A DNA stretch of 64,000 nucleotides from NCBI RefSeq assembly GCF_003986975.1, contig NZ_PIPO01000005.1, positions 62,001 through 126,000 on the forward strand. Direction: 5' to 3'. Source of the DNA: Aliidiomarina soli. GTDB taxonomy: Bacteria > Pseudomonadota > Gammaproteobacteria > Enterobacterales > Alteromonadaceae. The position numbers were made by a program, and so were the translations under genes. Below the pieces are notes generated by a model. It ran no database searches. It was not told the DNA's origin and saw only the letters and a list, made by a program, of their open reading frames with translations. Shown piece by piece: positions 1 through 11,359 of the stretch; the stretch's first letter is position 1; each line of letters opens with the position of its first letter.

Positions 1-584
1 TCCGGCCCCACCAGCAAGCTTACTTCCCCCGGAATTGTAGCACTCTTCAATGACTGCTCTGCGCTGGGTTCCAGGGTCAGGGTCAGTGGTCGTTCAGCGG
101 ACTCAAGATACTGTTGCAAGGTGATCGCGGGATTGACCCTGGGGACTGTATTACGGCCACTTTGCTCGCACGCTGCAATGACAATTTTCTGCCATTGCAG
201 CAGCTTTTTCTCGAGCCGTTCACCCTGCAATTTAACCCCGCAGCGGGCAGTGAAGATTGGAGTAATGCTGGCAACGCCGAGCTCCACCGATTTTTGCAAG
301 GTAAAGTCCATGCGGTCACCGCGGGAAATACCCTGAACAAGATGAATCTTCAGCGGCGACTCGACATCGGCCGTCTCCTGCGTCAGCACCTTAGCGCTGA
401 CATGTTTTTTGCTGGCGCTTTCAATCACCGCCTGGTAACGACAGTTGTCACCGCAAAAAAGCTCCAGTTCAGCACCCGCACCTAAACGCAAAACGCGGCC
501 AACATGGTTGGCCGCATCTGCTTCCAGTTCGACTAGTTCACCGCAGCGCAGGGGCTGCGGGTGGTAAATTCGAGGTACGCGCAT
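1..584 (-). CDS. rsmE: 16S rRNA m3U1498 methyltransferase RsmE, partial (3' end outside window)
   Basis: RsmE methylates N3 of U1498 of 16S rRNA using SAM. I translated the minus strand from ATG at 584: it opens MRVPRIYHPQPLRCGELVEL, the usual RsmE beginning, and stays open to the window edge (194 codons), ending in the SAM-site approach SLLVGP. The C-terminal ~50 residues lie outside. It starts 3 nt after the metK stop, so metK-rsmE is very likely one transcript; the two genes are also close in enterobacteria. Identification is by remembered family sequence, and the match is strong at both ends of the visible part. Confidence 0.9.
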   Translation of the reverse strand, partial: MRVPRIYHPQPLRCGELVELEADAANHVGRVLRLGAGAELELFCGDNCRYQAVIESASKKHVSAKVLTQETADVESPLKIHLVQGISRGDRMDFTLQKSVELGVASITPIFTARCGVKLQGERLEKKLLQWQKIVIAACEQSGRNTVPRVNPAITLQQYLESAERPLTLTLEPSAEQSLKSATIPGEVSLLVGP

Positions 585-587
585 CGG

Positions 588-1733
588 TCAGGCAACCGCG
601 TCCTGCAACAATGGCGCTTTGTCGGTGCGTTCCCAGGGGAACTCATCGCGACCAAAATGACCATAGGCAGCGGTCTGTAAATAGATAGGACGTTCCAGGT
701 CAAGCATCTGAATCAGGCCGTAAGGGCGTAAATCAAAGTGTTCGCGGACAGCACGGATAAGACTCGCTTCATCATGCTGGCTGGTGCCAAAGGTTTCAAT
801 ACTGATAGAGGTGGGTTCGGCGACACCAATTGCGTACGACAGCTGCACTTCGCAGCGCGCTGCCAGACCGGCTGCGACAATGTTTTTCGCGACATAGCGT
901 GCGGCATAGGCTGCGCTGCGATCCACTTTGGACGGGTCTTTACCTGAGAAAGCACCGCCGCCATGGCGAGCCATGCCGCCATAGGTATCGACAATGATTT
1001 TACGGCCAGTCAGGCCGCAATCACCCATCGGCCCGCCAATCACGAACTTGCCCGTTGGATTAATATGGAATTTGGTTTGTTTAGTGACCCACTCCGTTGG
1101 CAAAACAGGTTTGATGATATGTTCCATCACTGCTTCCTGCACGTCCTTCAGGCTGTATTCGGCTGCATGCTGGGTCGACAGCACGACCGCATCGATACCG
1201 ATCGGTTTGCCGTCTTCATAAACAAAGGTCAGTTGGCTTTTAGCATCCGGACGCAACCAGGGTAAGTCACTACGGCGCATGTCGGCCTGGCGCTGCATCA
1301 GCTTATGGGCATAGGTAATAGGAGCTGGCATAAGTACATCTGTTTCATTCGATGCATAGCCAAACATCAGGCCCTGATCGCCAGCACCCTGTTCTTCCGG
1401 GGCGCCACGGTCGACGCCCTGGTTGATATCGGCAGACTGCTTACCAATCGCATTAAGCACCGCACAGCTTCCAGCGTCAAAGCCCATATCTGAATGGGTG
1501 TAGCCAATTTTTTCGACGGTGTTACGAACCAGGCTCTCAACATCAACCCACGCGTGAGTATTGATCTCACCACCGACCAGAACCATGCCGGTTTTAACAT
1601 AGGTTTCGCAGGCCACACGCGCTTTCGGATCATCGCGCAGAATCGCATCCAGCACTGCGTCAGAAATCTGATCAGCAATTTTATCAGGATGTCCTTCAGA
1701 AACGGATTCAGAGGTAAACAGGTGTTGTGCCAT
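588..1733 (-). CDS. metK: S-adenosylmethionine synthetase
   Basis: MetK makes SAM from methionine and ATP in the cytoplasm. The protein is 381 aa (E. coli 384) and begins [20 protein letters not shown], with the N-terminal ATP/methionine-loop motif, the GAGDQG(L)MFGYA hexapeptide near residue 117 and the C-terminal [19 protein letters not shown] phosphate-binding loop. An upstream in-frame ATG at 1754 would add seven residues; I reject it because homologues begin at MAQH. A perfect Met box lies about 70 bp upstream, suggesting MetJ repression. rsmE follows after 3 nt. The neighbour tkt is divergent. Confidence 0.97.
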   Translation of the reverse strand: MAQHLFTSESVSEGHPDKIADQISDAVLDAILRDDPKARVACETYVKTGMVLVGGEINTHAWVDVESLVRNTVEKIGYTHSDMGFDAGSCAVLNAIGKQSADINQGVDRGAPEEQGAGDQGLMFGYASNETDVLMPAPITYAHKLMQRQADMRRSDLPWLRPDAKSQLTFVYEDGKPIGIDAVVLSTQHAAEYSLKDVQEAVMEHIIKPVLPTEWVTKQTKFHINPTGKFVIGGPMGDCGLTGRKIIVDTYGGMARHGGGAFSGKDPSKVDRSAAYAARYVAKNIVAAGLAARCEVQLSYAIGVAEPTSISIETFGTSQHDEASLIRAVREHFDLRPYGLIQMLDLERPIYLQTAAYGHFGRDEFPWERTDKAPLLQDAVA

Positions 1734-1802
1734 AGTTCGTAATTCTCTCTTCATTTTGAAACGGCGCTACTGTAGCCGTTTTTAGCGGTGAAATCCAGTT
1801 TT

Positions 1803-1818
1803 AGACGTCTATAAGTCC
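1803..1818 (-). promoter_or_regulatory. Candidate MetJ operator (Met boxes) upstream of metK
   Basis: AGACGTCT at 1803-1810 is the exact 8-bp Met box consensus. The adjoining octamer ATAAGTCC (1811-1818) matches it at 5 of 8 positions in the same register, as expected for tandem MetJ sites. It lies ~70 bp upstream of metK, a known MetJ target in enterobacteria. A -10-like TATAGA on the minus strand overlaps the site. Presence of MetJ in this organism is not shown by the window. Confidence 0.5.
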
Positions 1819-1902
1819 GAACGCCATGCTAAATTTGCGTGCGCGGTCTGAATTGTGGACAATACGCGCGCAGGCCATTGCTGCACACCCTTTACGTAAC
1901 CT

Positions 1903-1929
1903 ACCCGGGGAAAAGTTCATTTCCCGGGT
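1903..1929. repeat. GC-rich inverted repeat in the tkt leader
   Basis: ACCCGGGGAAA and TTTCCCGGGT form a near-perfect hairpin (one bulged G) with a 6-nt loop, ending about 23 bp before the tkt Shine-Dalgarno sequence. No T-run follows, so it is not a terminator. It could be an operator or a 5'-UTR structure; no assignment made. Confidence 0.4.
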
Positions 1930-1965
1930 TGAGTAAATGCTAGCCTTAAATCTCAGGAGTGTTCC

Positions 1966-3957
1966 ATGTCCCAACGTCGTCACCTCGCCAATGCCATTCG
2001 TGCCCTTAGTATGGATGCGGTTCAGCAAGCAAATTCTGGTCACCCTGGGGCCCCGATGGGCATGGCAGACATTGCTGAAGTTTTATGGCGAGACTACATG
2101 CAGCATAACCCGGCAAACCCTGAATGGGCCAACCGGGATCGCTTCGTGTTGTCAAATGGCCATGGCTCCATGCTGATTTATTCGTTACTGCACCTGACTG
2201 GCTACGATCTCGATATTAGCGAACTGAAAAACTTCCGTCAGTTACACTCCAAGACACCAGGGCACCCTGAGTATGGCTACACCCCGGGCGTAGAGACAAC
2301 CACCGGACCCCTGGGTCAGGGTCTGAGCAACGCCGTCGGCATGGCGCTGGCAGAAAAAGTGCTGGCCGCACAGTTTAATAAGCCGGGCCATGATGTGGTC
2401 GACCATTATACTTACACTTTCCTGGGTGATGGCTGCCTGATGGAAGGTATTTCCCATGAAGTTTGCTCGCTGGCCGGAACCCTTGGGCTTGGTAAACTGA
2501 TTGCATTTTATGATGACAATGGCATTTCTATCGATGGCGAGGTTGAGGGCTGGTTTACCGACGACACGGTACAGCGTTTCGAGAGCTATGGCTGGCACGT
2601 TATTGGCGGCGTCGACGGACATGACAGCGAGGCAGTTAATACAGCGATTGAAGCGGCGCGCCGGGAAACCGGTAAACCGACCTTAATTTGCTGCCGCACC
2701 GTGATTGGCTTTGGCTCACCGAACAAACAAGGTAAAGAAAGCTGCCACGGCGCCCCACTGGGGGATGATGAAATTGCTCTGGCACGCAAGGAACTGGGCT
2801 GGAACTATGGCCCCTTTGAAGTGCCAGCTGATATTTATCAGGCGTGGGACGCAAAGGCACGTGGTGCCGAAGCAGAAGCGGCCTGGAACGAAACATTTGC
2901 AGCGTATCGCGCGGCACACCCTGAACTGGCGGCTGAATTAGAGCGACGTCTGGCGGGTGAATTACCGGCTGACTTTGCTGACCAGGCGCAGGCTTACATT
3001 GAGAAACTTCAGGCCAACCCTGAGAAAGTAGCAACCCGTAAAGCATCGCAGCAGGCATTGAATGCGTTTGGCCCGTTATTACCTGAGTTGCTCGGCGGCT
3101 CAGCGGATCTGGCCGGTTCTAACCTGACTAAATGGGACCAGTCAAAGCCATTGACGCAGCAGGACGCCAGCGGCAACTACATTTATTACGGGGTGCGTGA
3201 ATTTGGCATGTCGGCGATTATGAATGGGATTGCGTTGCATGGTGGTTTCATTCCTTATGGTGCGACCTTCCTGATGTTTATGGAATATGCCCGCAACGCC
3301 GTGCGCATGGCCGCCCTGATGAAGCAGCCGGCTATTTTTGTCTACACCCATGACTCCATTGGTCTAGGTGAAGACGGCCCGACTCACCAGGCGGTGGAAC
3401 AACTGGCGAGCATGCGCGTGACCCCGAACCTGACCACCTGGCGTCCTTGTGATCAGGTTGAGTCAGCAGTTAGCTGGCGTGCAGCAATTGAACGTCGCGA
3501 CGGCCCCACTGCGTTGGTATTCACCCGTCAGGGCGTAGCGCCGCAACCACGCAACAGCGAGCAACTGGCTGATATTCGCCGCGGTGGCTATGTATTGAAA
3601 GACTTTGCTGAGAATCCTGAGCTTATTCTGATAGCCACTGGTTCTGAAGTGGAACTGGCGATGCAGGCGGCTGAGAAGCTGAGCGGGCAAGGTGAGAAGG
3701 TGCGTGTGGTCTCAATGCCAAGCACCGATGAATTTGATGCCCAAAGCGACGACTACAAAGAGCGTGTATTGCCGAAAGCAGTGCGTCGCCGTGTCGCCAT
3801 TGAAGCGAGCATCGCGGACTACTGGCTAAAGTATGTAGGCCTGGATGGCGCGGTAGTTGGCATGACTACCTTTGGTGAGTCAGCGCCAGCCGACCAGTTA
3901 TTCGAATTCTTTGGCTTTACCGTGGACAATATCGTTAAAACGGCGCAGGCGGTCTAA
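1966..3957 (+). CDS. tkt: Transketolase
   Basis: Thiamine-diphosphate enzyme of the non-oxidative pentose phosphate pathway, transferring two-carbon units between ketoses and aldoses. 663 aa, usual length. The N-terminal TPP domain shows [23 protein letters not shown]-type GDGCLMEG (cofactor-binding GDG...N) and SIDG; the Pyr domain has FSTHDSIG-type [16 protein letters not shown]; a C-terminal transketolase domain ends the chain. A good AGGAG stands 9 nt before the ATG. The stop is immediately followed by the ATG of epd, so the two are translationally coupled. First gene of tkt-epd-pgk-fba. Confidence 0.97.
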   Translation: MSQRRHLANAIRALSMDAVQQANSGHPGAPMGMADIAEVLWRDYMQHNPANPEWANRDRFVLSNGHGSMLIYSLLHLTGYDLDISELKNFRQLHSKTPGHPEYGYTPGVETTTGPLGQGLSNAVGMALAEKVLAAQFNKPGHDVVDHYTYTFLGDGCLMEGISHEVCSLAGTLGLGKLIAFYDDNGISIDGEVEGWFTDDTVQRFESYGWHVIGGVDGHDSEAVNTAIEAARRETGKPTLICCRTVIGFGSPNKQGKESCHGAPLGDDEIALARKELGWNYGPFEVPADIYQAWDAKARGAEAEAAWNETFAAYRAAHPELAAELERRLAGELPADFADQAQAYIEKLQANPEKVATRKASQQALNAFGPLLPELLGGSADLAGSNLTKWDQSKPLTQQDASGNYIYYGVREFGMSAIMNGIALHGGFIPYGATFLMFMEYARNAVRMAALMKQPAIFVYTHDSIGLGEDGPTHQAVEQLASMRVTPNLTTWRPCDQVESAVSWRAAIERRDGPTALVFTRQGVAPQPRNSEQLADIRRGGYVLKDFAENPELILIATGSEVELAMQAAEKLSGQGEKVRVVSMPSTDEFDAQSDDYKERVLPKAVRRRVAIEASIADYWLKYVGLDGAVVGMTTFGESAPADQLFEFFGFTVDNIVKTAQAV

Positions 3958-4974
3958 ATGAGCGCACCGCGCAAGATCCGTATTGCAATTAACGGGCTCG
4001 GACGGATAGGCCGCAGCGTGCTGCGTGCCCTGTACGAGTCGGGTTACCGCGAGCGTATTGAAGTGGTGGCAGTTAACGAGCTGGCCGCTGCCAGTTCGGT
4101 GGCTCATTTGCTTAAGTATGACAGTACTCACGGCCGTTTTGCGCTCCCTGTGAGCGCAGCAGACGGTTATTTGCAGATTGCAGAGGATCGTATCCAGCTG
4201 GTTCGCGAAGCAGAGTTAGCGAAGCTGCCATGGCAGGGGCTCGGCATCGACGTGGTACTTGATTGTACCGGGGTCTTTGGAAGTCGGGCGGATGCACAAA
4301 AGCATCTCGATGCGGGTGCCGGCAAAGTACTCTTTTCGCACCCGGCAGCCAACGATGTTGATATCACCGTGATTCAGGGGATTAACCAGCACGAACTGGA
4401 ACCCGGCCATCGCATTGTCTCCAACGGTTCCTGCACCACCAACTGCATCGTGCCGGTGATTAAAGTGCTCGACGATGCCTTTGGCGTTGACAGTGGCACC
4501 ATCACCACCATTCACTCGGCGATGAATGACCAGCAGGTGATCGATGCGCACCACGATAATCTGCGCCTGGCACGGGCGGCTTCGCAGTCGATTATTCCAA
4601 TTGATACCCGTCTGGCCCGCGGTATCGAGCGTATTTTACCGAAGTTTGCTGGTCGCTTTGAAGCCATAGCGGTAAGGGTCCCGACGACCAATGTATCGGT
4701 TATGGACCTCAGTGTGACCCTGCACAACCGGGTCGATATCAACAAGGTCAATGATGCGCTGGCCACCGCGGCAGAAGGGAGTCTTCAGGGCCTGCTTGGG
4801 TTTACCATGGAGCCTCTGGTGTCGGCTGATTTTAATCATGATCCGCGTTCGAGCATCGTCGATGGCACCCAAACACGGGTCAGTCATGGTCATTTGGTTA
4901 AGGTACTAACCTGGTGTGACAACGAGTGGGGCTTTGCTAACCGGATGCTGGATACCACCCTGAACCTGGCGTGA
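3958..4974 (+). CDS. epd: Erythrose-4-phosphate dehydrogenase (GapB/Epd)
   Basis: NAD-dependent oxidation of erythrose-4-phosphate to 4-phosphoerythronate, the first step of the DXP-dependent pyridoxal phosphate route. 338 aa with the GAPDH fold: Rossmann motif [19 protein letters not shown] at the N-terminus and catalytic Cys in SNGSCTTNC. Epd rather than glycolytic GAPDH is indicated by [38 protein letters not shown] and [19 protein letters not shown], which match E. coli Epd. The start codon abuts the tkt stop. In E. coli too epd sits directly before pgk. Confidence 0.93.
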   Translation: MSAPRKIRIAINGLGRIGRSVLRALYESGYRERIEVVAVNELAAASSVAHLLKYDSTHGRFALPVSAADGYLQIAEDRIQLVREAELAKLPWQGLGIDVVLDCTGVFGSRADAQKHLDAGAGKVLFSHPAANDVDITVIQGINQHELEPGHRIVSNGSCTTNCIVPVIKVLDDAFGVDSGTITTIHSAMNDQQVIDAHHDNLRLARAASQSIIPIDTRLARGIERILPKFAGRFEAIAVRVPTTNVSVMDLSVTLHNRVDINKVNDALATAAEGSLQGLLGFTMEPLVSADFNHDPRSSIVDGTQTRVSHGHLVKVLTWCDNEWGFANRMLDTTLNLA

Positions 4975-5083
4975 GTTCGGCTGGCGCCTTAGCGTGAAGC
5001 GACTTAAAGTATAAACTGATTTTTTGATTATTGATGGCTAACCTAACTGGGTAGCCCGACAAGACAAGGACAAAGGACAAGCT

Positions 5084-6265
5084 ATGAGCGTTCTGGCAAT
5101 GACTGACTTTGATCTGCGCGGTAAGCGCGTGTTAATTCGTGAAGATCTCAATGTTCCGATCAAAGATGGCAAAGTAACCTCGGACGCGCGGCTAAAAGCG
5201 GCGCTGCCCACTTTGCAGAAAGCGCTTGAGCAAGGGGCTAAAGTGATGGTGATGTCGCATTTGGGCCGTCCAGAGGAAGGCCAGTACGATGAAGCCTACT
5301 CCATGGCGCCGGTGGCTCGCTATCTGGAGGAAGCGCTGAACTTTCCAGTGCGCATTGAAAGCAACTATTTAAACGGGGTTGATGTTGCCGGCGGTGAACT
5401 GGTTGTGTTTGAAAACGTTCGTTTTAACCAGGGTGAGAAAAAGAACGACCCTGAATTAGCGAAGAAGCTGGCAGCGTTGTGCGAGATCTTTGTGATGGAC
5501 GCATTCGGCACCGCCCATCGTGCTCAGGCCTCAACCTATGGTGTTGCCCAATATGCGCCTATCGCCTGCGCCGGTCCGTTGCTGTCGGCCGAACTGGAAG
5601 CACTGGGTAAGGCGTTGAAAGAGCCGAAGCGACCTCTGGTTGCCATTGTTGGTGGCTCTAAAGTGTCAACCAAGCTCACGGTGCTCAATTCGCTGGTACG
5701 TAAAGTTGACCAGTTGATTGTTGGCGGCGGCATTGCCAATACCTTTATCAAAGCGGCCGGACATAGCATTGGTAAATCGCTGTGTGAAGACGAGCTGGTG
5801 CGCGAAGCCAAACGCCTTGCCGATTCAGCGAAAACCCGCGGCGCGGATATTCCGGTACCCACCGATGTCGTAACCGGTAAAGAGTTTGCTGAAAACGCAG
5901 CGGCTGAAACCAAAGCAGTCACCAATGTGGCTGATGACGATATGATTTTCGATATTGGGCCGGAAACTTCAGCAGCACTGGCTGAAGTACTGAAAAGCGC
6001 TGGAACCATCGTCTGGAACGGACCTGTCGGTGTGTTTGAGTTTGAACAGTTTGGCGCCGGCACGCAGGCGCTTGCACAAGCGATAGCCGACAGTGACGCA
6101 TTTTCAATTGCAGGTGGTGGTGATACGCTGGCAGCCATTGATAAATATGGCATTGCAGACAAGATTTCATACATTTCGACCGGCGGCGGCGCGTTTTTAG
6201 AGTTTTTAGAAGGTAAAACCTTACCAGCGGTTGCCATTCTCGAAGCTCGCTGCAAAGACCACTAA
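5084..6265 (+). CDS. pgk: Phosphoglycerate kinase
   Basis: Interconverts 1,3-bisphosphoglycerate + ADP and 3-phosphoglycerate + ATP. 393 aa (E. coli 387). The N-domain has [19 protein letters not shown] and the substrate-binding SHLGRPEEG; the C-domain has the nucleotide-binding [18 protein letters not shown] and the hinge/tail GGGDTLAA and [20 protein letters not shown] precedes the ATG. It is 109 bp after epd, enough for an internal promoter, and 43 bp before fba. Confidence 0.97.
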   Translation: MSVLAMTDFDLRGKRVLIREDLNVPIKDGKVTSDARLKAALPTLQKALEQGAKVMVMSHLGRPEEGQYDEAYSMAPVARYLEEALNFPVRIESNYLNGVDVAGGELVVFENVRFNQGEKKNDPELAKKLAALCEIFVMDAFGTAHRAQASTYGVAQYAPIACAGPLLSAELEALGKALKEPKRPLVAIVGGSKVSTKLTVLNSLVRKVDQLIVGGGIANTFIKAAGHSIGKSLCEDELVREAKRLADSAKTRGADIPVPTDVVTGKEFAENAAAETKAVTNVADDDMIFDIGPETSAALAEVLKSAGTIVWNGPVGVFEFEQFGAGTQALAQAIADSDAFSIAGGGDTLAAIDKYGIADKISYISTGGGAFLEFLEGKTLPAVAILEARCKDH

Positions 6266-6308
6266 GGTCGCGCAGGATCATAAATTTTAGTTTAAGGAGT
6301 ATTTTTTC

Positions 6309-7373
6309 ATGGCATTAATTTCATTGCGTCAGTTGCTGGATCACGCAGCAGAGCATAGTTACGGCGTCCCTGCCTACAACGTTAATAATTTAGAGCAGAT
6401 GCGCGCTATCATGCGTGCTGCCGATGACACCAACAGCCCTGTGATCGTGCAGGCCTCTGCCGGTGCGCGTAGCTACGCGGGTGCACCTTTCCTGCGCCAC
6501 TTGATTCTGGCTGCGATCGAAGAATGGCCACATATTCCGGTGGTGATGCACCAGGACCACGGCACCTCGCCAGCGGTCTGTCAGCGTTCGATTCAACTCG
6601 GCTTCAGTTCCGTGATGATGGATGGTTCATTGAAAGACGACGGCAAAACCCCGGCTGACTACGACTACAATGTCGATGTGACTCGTCGCACGGTAGAAAT
6701 GGCACATGCCTGTGGGGTCTCGGTTGAAGGTGAGCTGGGTGTGCTTGGTTCGCTGGAAACCGGCGAAGCCGGTGAAGAAGACGGCGTCGGTGCAGAGGGC
6801 AAACTGACCCACGATCAGTTACTGACCGATCCGGAAGAAGCCGCTGCATTTGTTAAAGCAACTCAGGTCGATGCACTGGCAATTGCCTGTGGTACGTCTC
6901 ATGGTGCGTACAAATTTACCCGTCCACCGACTGGTGACATTCTGGCTATCGAGCGGATTAAAGAAATCCATGCGCGTATTCCGGATACCCATTTAGTTAT
7001 GCACGGTTCGTCGTCAGTGCCGCAGGACTGGCTGGCGGTTATTAATGAGTTTGGTGGCGAGATCCCTGAAACTTACGGCGTGCCAGTTGAGCAAATTCAG
7101 GAAGGCATCCGCCACGGTGTGCGTAAGGTCAATATCGATACCGATCTGCGCTTAGCGTCGACAGGTGCGATTCGTCGTCACCTGGCCCAGAACACCAGCA
7201 ATTTTGACCCGCGTAAGTACTTCCAGGCAGCGACAGAGGCGATGTACGATATCTGTAAAGCTCGCTATGAAGCCTTTGGTACAGCAGGAAATGCAGACAA
7301 AATTAAACCAATTTCGCTGGAAGATATGTATAAGCGTTATGAAAGTGGTGCATTAAAAGCCACCGTTAAATAA
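6309..7373 (+). CDS. fba: Fructose-bisphosphate aldolase, class IIB (Calvin-cycle subtype)
   Basis: Zn-dependent aldolase for fructose-1,6- (and often sedoheptulose-1,7-) bisphosphate. 354 aa. Visible motifs are the N-terminal [20 protein letters not shown] (zinc His), [31 protein letters not shown] and [10 protein letters not shown], then [11 protein letters not shown]. The long C-terminal region and the sequence [19 protein letters not shown] belong to the CbbA-like subtype of class II aldolases rather than to E. coli FbaA. AAGGAG lies 11 nt upstream of the ATG. With tkt, epd and pgk it forms a sugar-phosphate operon; no RuBisCO or phosphoribulokinase is present here. Confidence 0.93.
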   Translation: MALISLRQLLDHAAEHSYGVPAYNVNNLEQMRAIMRAADDTNSPVIVQASAGARSYAGAPFLRHLILAAIEEWPHIPVVMHQDHGTSPAVCQRSIQLGFSSVMMDGSLKDDGKTPADYDYNVDVTRRTVEMAHACGVSVEGELGVLGSLETGEAGEEDGVGAEGKLTHDQLLTDPEEAAAFVKATQVDALAIACGTSHGAYKFTRPPTGDILAIERIKEIHARIPDTHLVMHGSSSVPQDWLAVINEFGGEIPETYGVPVEQIQEGIRHGVRKVNIDTDLRLASTGAIRRHLAQNTSNFDPRKYFQAATEAMYDICKARYEAFGTAGNADKIKPISLEDMYKRYESGALKATVK

Positions 7374-7402
7374 GCCATACAATTGTCTGTAAGGAGTGAG
7401 TT

Positions 7403-8194
7403 GTGTCTAAAGCAATCTCAACAGGAACCTTGGCAACCTTGTTGGTTGCCGCCATCCCAGGGTTTGTTCTGAGCTCAGCTGCGCTGGCTCAGGAGAACCA
7501 GGCCGAGGCAGAAGACCAGGGCTGGAAAGTTGAAACGGAAGTGGGTTTATTAATCCGCACCGGTAATACCGAGTCACAGTCCTGGAAAGGTAAGTTAAAC
7601 CTTGCGCGCGATATCGAGCGCTGGCGCCACCAGGCAGAATTTGACTATTACCGTCAGGAAACCGAGAACGAAGCGGGGCAAGATGTTATCGACGCCGACC
7701 GTTTCTTTGCCGCTGCGCAGACCAACCGTAAGTTTTCTGACGACAGTCGGTCATCGCTGTTTTTGTATGGCTCATACGAAGACGACCGTCTGAATAGCTA
7801 TGACTTCCAGTCTACGATTGCTGCCGGTTATGGTAATCGCTATACCTGGAACGAAGGTCTGTATGCGGACTTCGAAATTGGTCCTGGTTATTCGTACGAC
7901 AAGCGCATTGACACCGGTGAAACCAGTGGCGAGTGGATTCTGCGCCTGGCGGGGAAACTGAACTGGGATATTACGGCAAACTCGCGGTTCACCCAGAGTA
8001 TGTCGACCGAAGTAGGTAACGACAATACCCGTACCCGCTCGGTATCAGCGCTGACAGCGAATATCAATTCGTCGTTGGCGATGCGGGTGTCGTTAACACT
8101 GACTCATAACGACACTGTGTACCCAGTTGAAGATGGCTCGCTGCCGGAAAAACTGGATAGTGAGACCGCCGTTACGTTGGTGTACAGCTTTTAA
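7403..8194 (+). CDS. DUF481 family outer-membrane protein (YdiY-like)
   Basis: Predicted outer-membrane beta-barrel of the DUF481 (salt-induced/YdiY) family; function unknown. 263 aa from a GTG start with AAGGAG seven bases upstream. Signal peptide 1-29, likely cleaved after SAALA. The mature part has alternating aromatic strands typical of the family (GLLIRTGNTESQSWKGKLNLA, HQAEFDYYR, SSLFLYGSYEDDRLNSYDFQS) and ends in a C-terminal aromatic, VTLVYSF, the signature for BAM insertion. It follows fba after 29 bp and is closed by a strong terminator, so it may be the last gene of the tkt transcript. Confidence 0.85.
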   Translation: MSKAISTGTLATLLVAAIPGFVLSSAALAQENQAEAEDQGWKVETEVGLLIRTGNTESQSWKGKLNLARDIERWRHQAEFDYYRQETENEAGQDVIDADRFFAAAQTNRKFSDDSRSSLFLYGSYEDDRLNSYDFQSTIAAGYGNRYTWNEGLYADFEIGPGYSYDKRIDTGETSGEWILRLAGKLNWDITANSRFTQSMSTEVGNDNTRTRSVSALTANINSSLAMRVSLTLTHNDTVYPVEDGSLPEKLDSETAVTLVYSF

Positions 8195-8227
8195 CCAGCA
8201 TTTACGGAACGTTTAGCAGTAGTTCAG

Positions 8228-8262
8228 GCGTGGCTTACTTTCAGGTAAGGCACGCTTTTTTT
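8228..8262 (+). terminator. Rho-independent terminator after the DUF481 gene
   Basis: GCGTGGCTTAC (8228-8238) pairs with GTAAGGCACGC (8245-8255) with one internal mismatch and a 6-nt loop, followed by seven T (8256-8262). Confidence 0.9.
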
Positions 8263-8278
8263 CGCTCATGGAGGTCCT

Positions 8279-8734
8279 ATGCGTCTTATTCAGTCGGTTT
8301 CCCGGCTTAAATTGCTGGAAATTATGAATCGTCTCGACTTTTTCATTGAGTTAAGTGGGGAAGAGCGTCGCCTTTTGGTCGACGATAAGTTGCAGGTATA
8401 CAGCTGTCGTGAAGGACAGCCTATTACTAAGCAGGGCGACCATGACACCGCATTTTATCTGCTGCTGTCCGGTGAAGCGCGCATAGAAAAAGATGGCCAG
8501 CAGCTTGGCAGAGTCGGCACCGGCGAATTTATCGGCGAAGGGTCTTTTGTGACCCGAAACCCACGCAGTGCCTCCGCTATTGCTACGCGGGACTGTATTT
8601 TATTTCGGATTGATAACAAAGCCTTGCGCTCTTTAGGCGCAGTTATTCGGGAGAAGGTGAAAGACGCAATTATTCGCGGCATGGCGCGACGGATTGTGCA
8701 CTTGAACGAACGTCTTGAGCTCACACGGGTGTAA
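8279..8734 (+). CDS. Stand-alone cyclic nucleotide-binding domain protein
   Basis: 151 aa, consisting of one cNMP-binding (CRP-like) beta-barrel: hydrophobic lead-in FFIELSGEERRLLVD, the barrel with GQPITKQGDHDTAFYLLLSGEARI and the phosphate-binding-cassette region GEFIGEGSFVTRNPRSASAIA, then a C-terminal helix. There is no helix-turn-helix, so it is not itself a DNA-binding Crp. GGAGG lies 4 nt before the ATG. It sits just after a terminator and 9 bp before queA, so the two are probably cotranscribed. In the cassette the expected Arg is present (PRSASA), so nucleotide binding is plausible. The partner and ligand are unknown. Confidence 0.85.
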   Translation: MRLIQSVSRLKLLEIMNRLDFFIELSGEERRLLVDDKLQVYSCREGQPITKQGDHDTAFYLLLSGEARIEKDGQQLGRVGTGEFIGEGSFVTRNPRSASAIATRDCILFRIDNKALRSLGAVIREKVKDAIIRGMARRIVHLNERLELTRV

Positions 8735-8743
8735 GCAGGAATA

Positions 8744-10920
<2,177 letters not shown>

Positions 10921-11037
10921 TCAGGCGCGATTATACACAAAAATGGCTGACGATTGGCAGCAGCGGCAGAATTCCCTTGGTGTGCTAGATTTAACTAACT
11001 GTTTGGACAATGCATTTATGACGTCTTAGGAGATCCT

Positions 11038-11352
11038 ATGAGCGATAAAAAATCGGTGTTAGTACGGGCCACTATTGGTGACAACATGACTGTGTCCTTT
11101 CCAGACGGCAACGTTGTTGCATCGATGAAGGGGCGGGTTCGCTTTGAAAACTTTACCAACCTCAAAGTTGAGGTGCGCTTTGAAGACCTCGAACGGCGTT
11201 TCCATGTCACCCATGACGAAGCGGTGGAATTCAAAGTGGAAGAGCTGAAGACCTCCGGCAAGCACGAATTTACCCTGCATGAAGTAACCAGCGAGGGCCA
11301 TACCGACGACACCGTCTATGGCCAAGGCGTTATTGTGGTTGAAGGCGGATAA
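11038..11352 (+). CDS. Uncharacterised 104-aa protein
   Basis: I do not recognise this protein. It is 104 aa, without signal peptide or membrane segment, charged and predicted mostly beta (VLVRATIGDNMTVSFPDG, GRVRFENFTNLKVEVRFEDLERRFHV, KHEFTLHEVTS, YGQGVIVVEGG). GGAG lies 7 nt before the ATG and coding character is convincing: no near-complete ORF competes on the plus strand. It lies alone between tgt and the kinase gene, converging on the latter with a 7-bp gap. It may be lineage-specific. Confidence 0.75.
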   Translation: MSDKKSVLVRATIGDNMTVSFPDGNVVASMKGRVRFENFTNLKVEVRFEDLERRFHVTHDEAVEFKVEELKTSGKHEFTLHEVTSEGHTDDTVYGQGVIVVEGG

Positions 11353-11359
11353 AACCTTT

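Noticed and set aside
1750-1783. Hairpin ACGGC...GCCGT followed by TTTT as a terminator
   Set aside because: No plus-strand gene reads into it; it lies in the metK leader and is short, so it is probably incidental.
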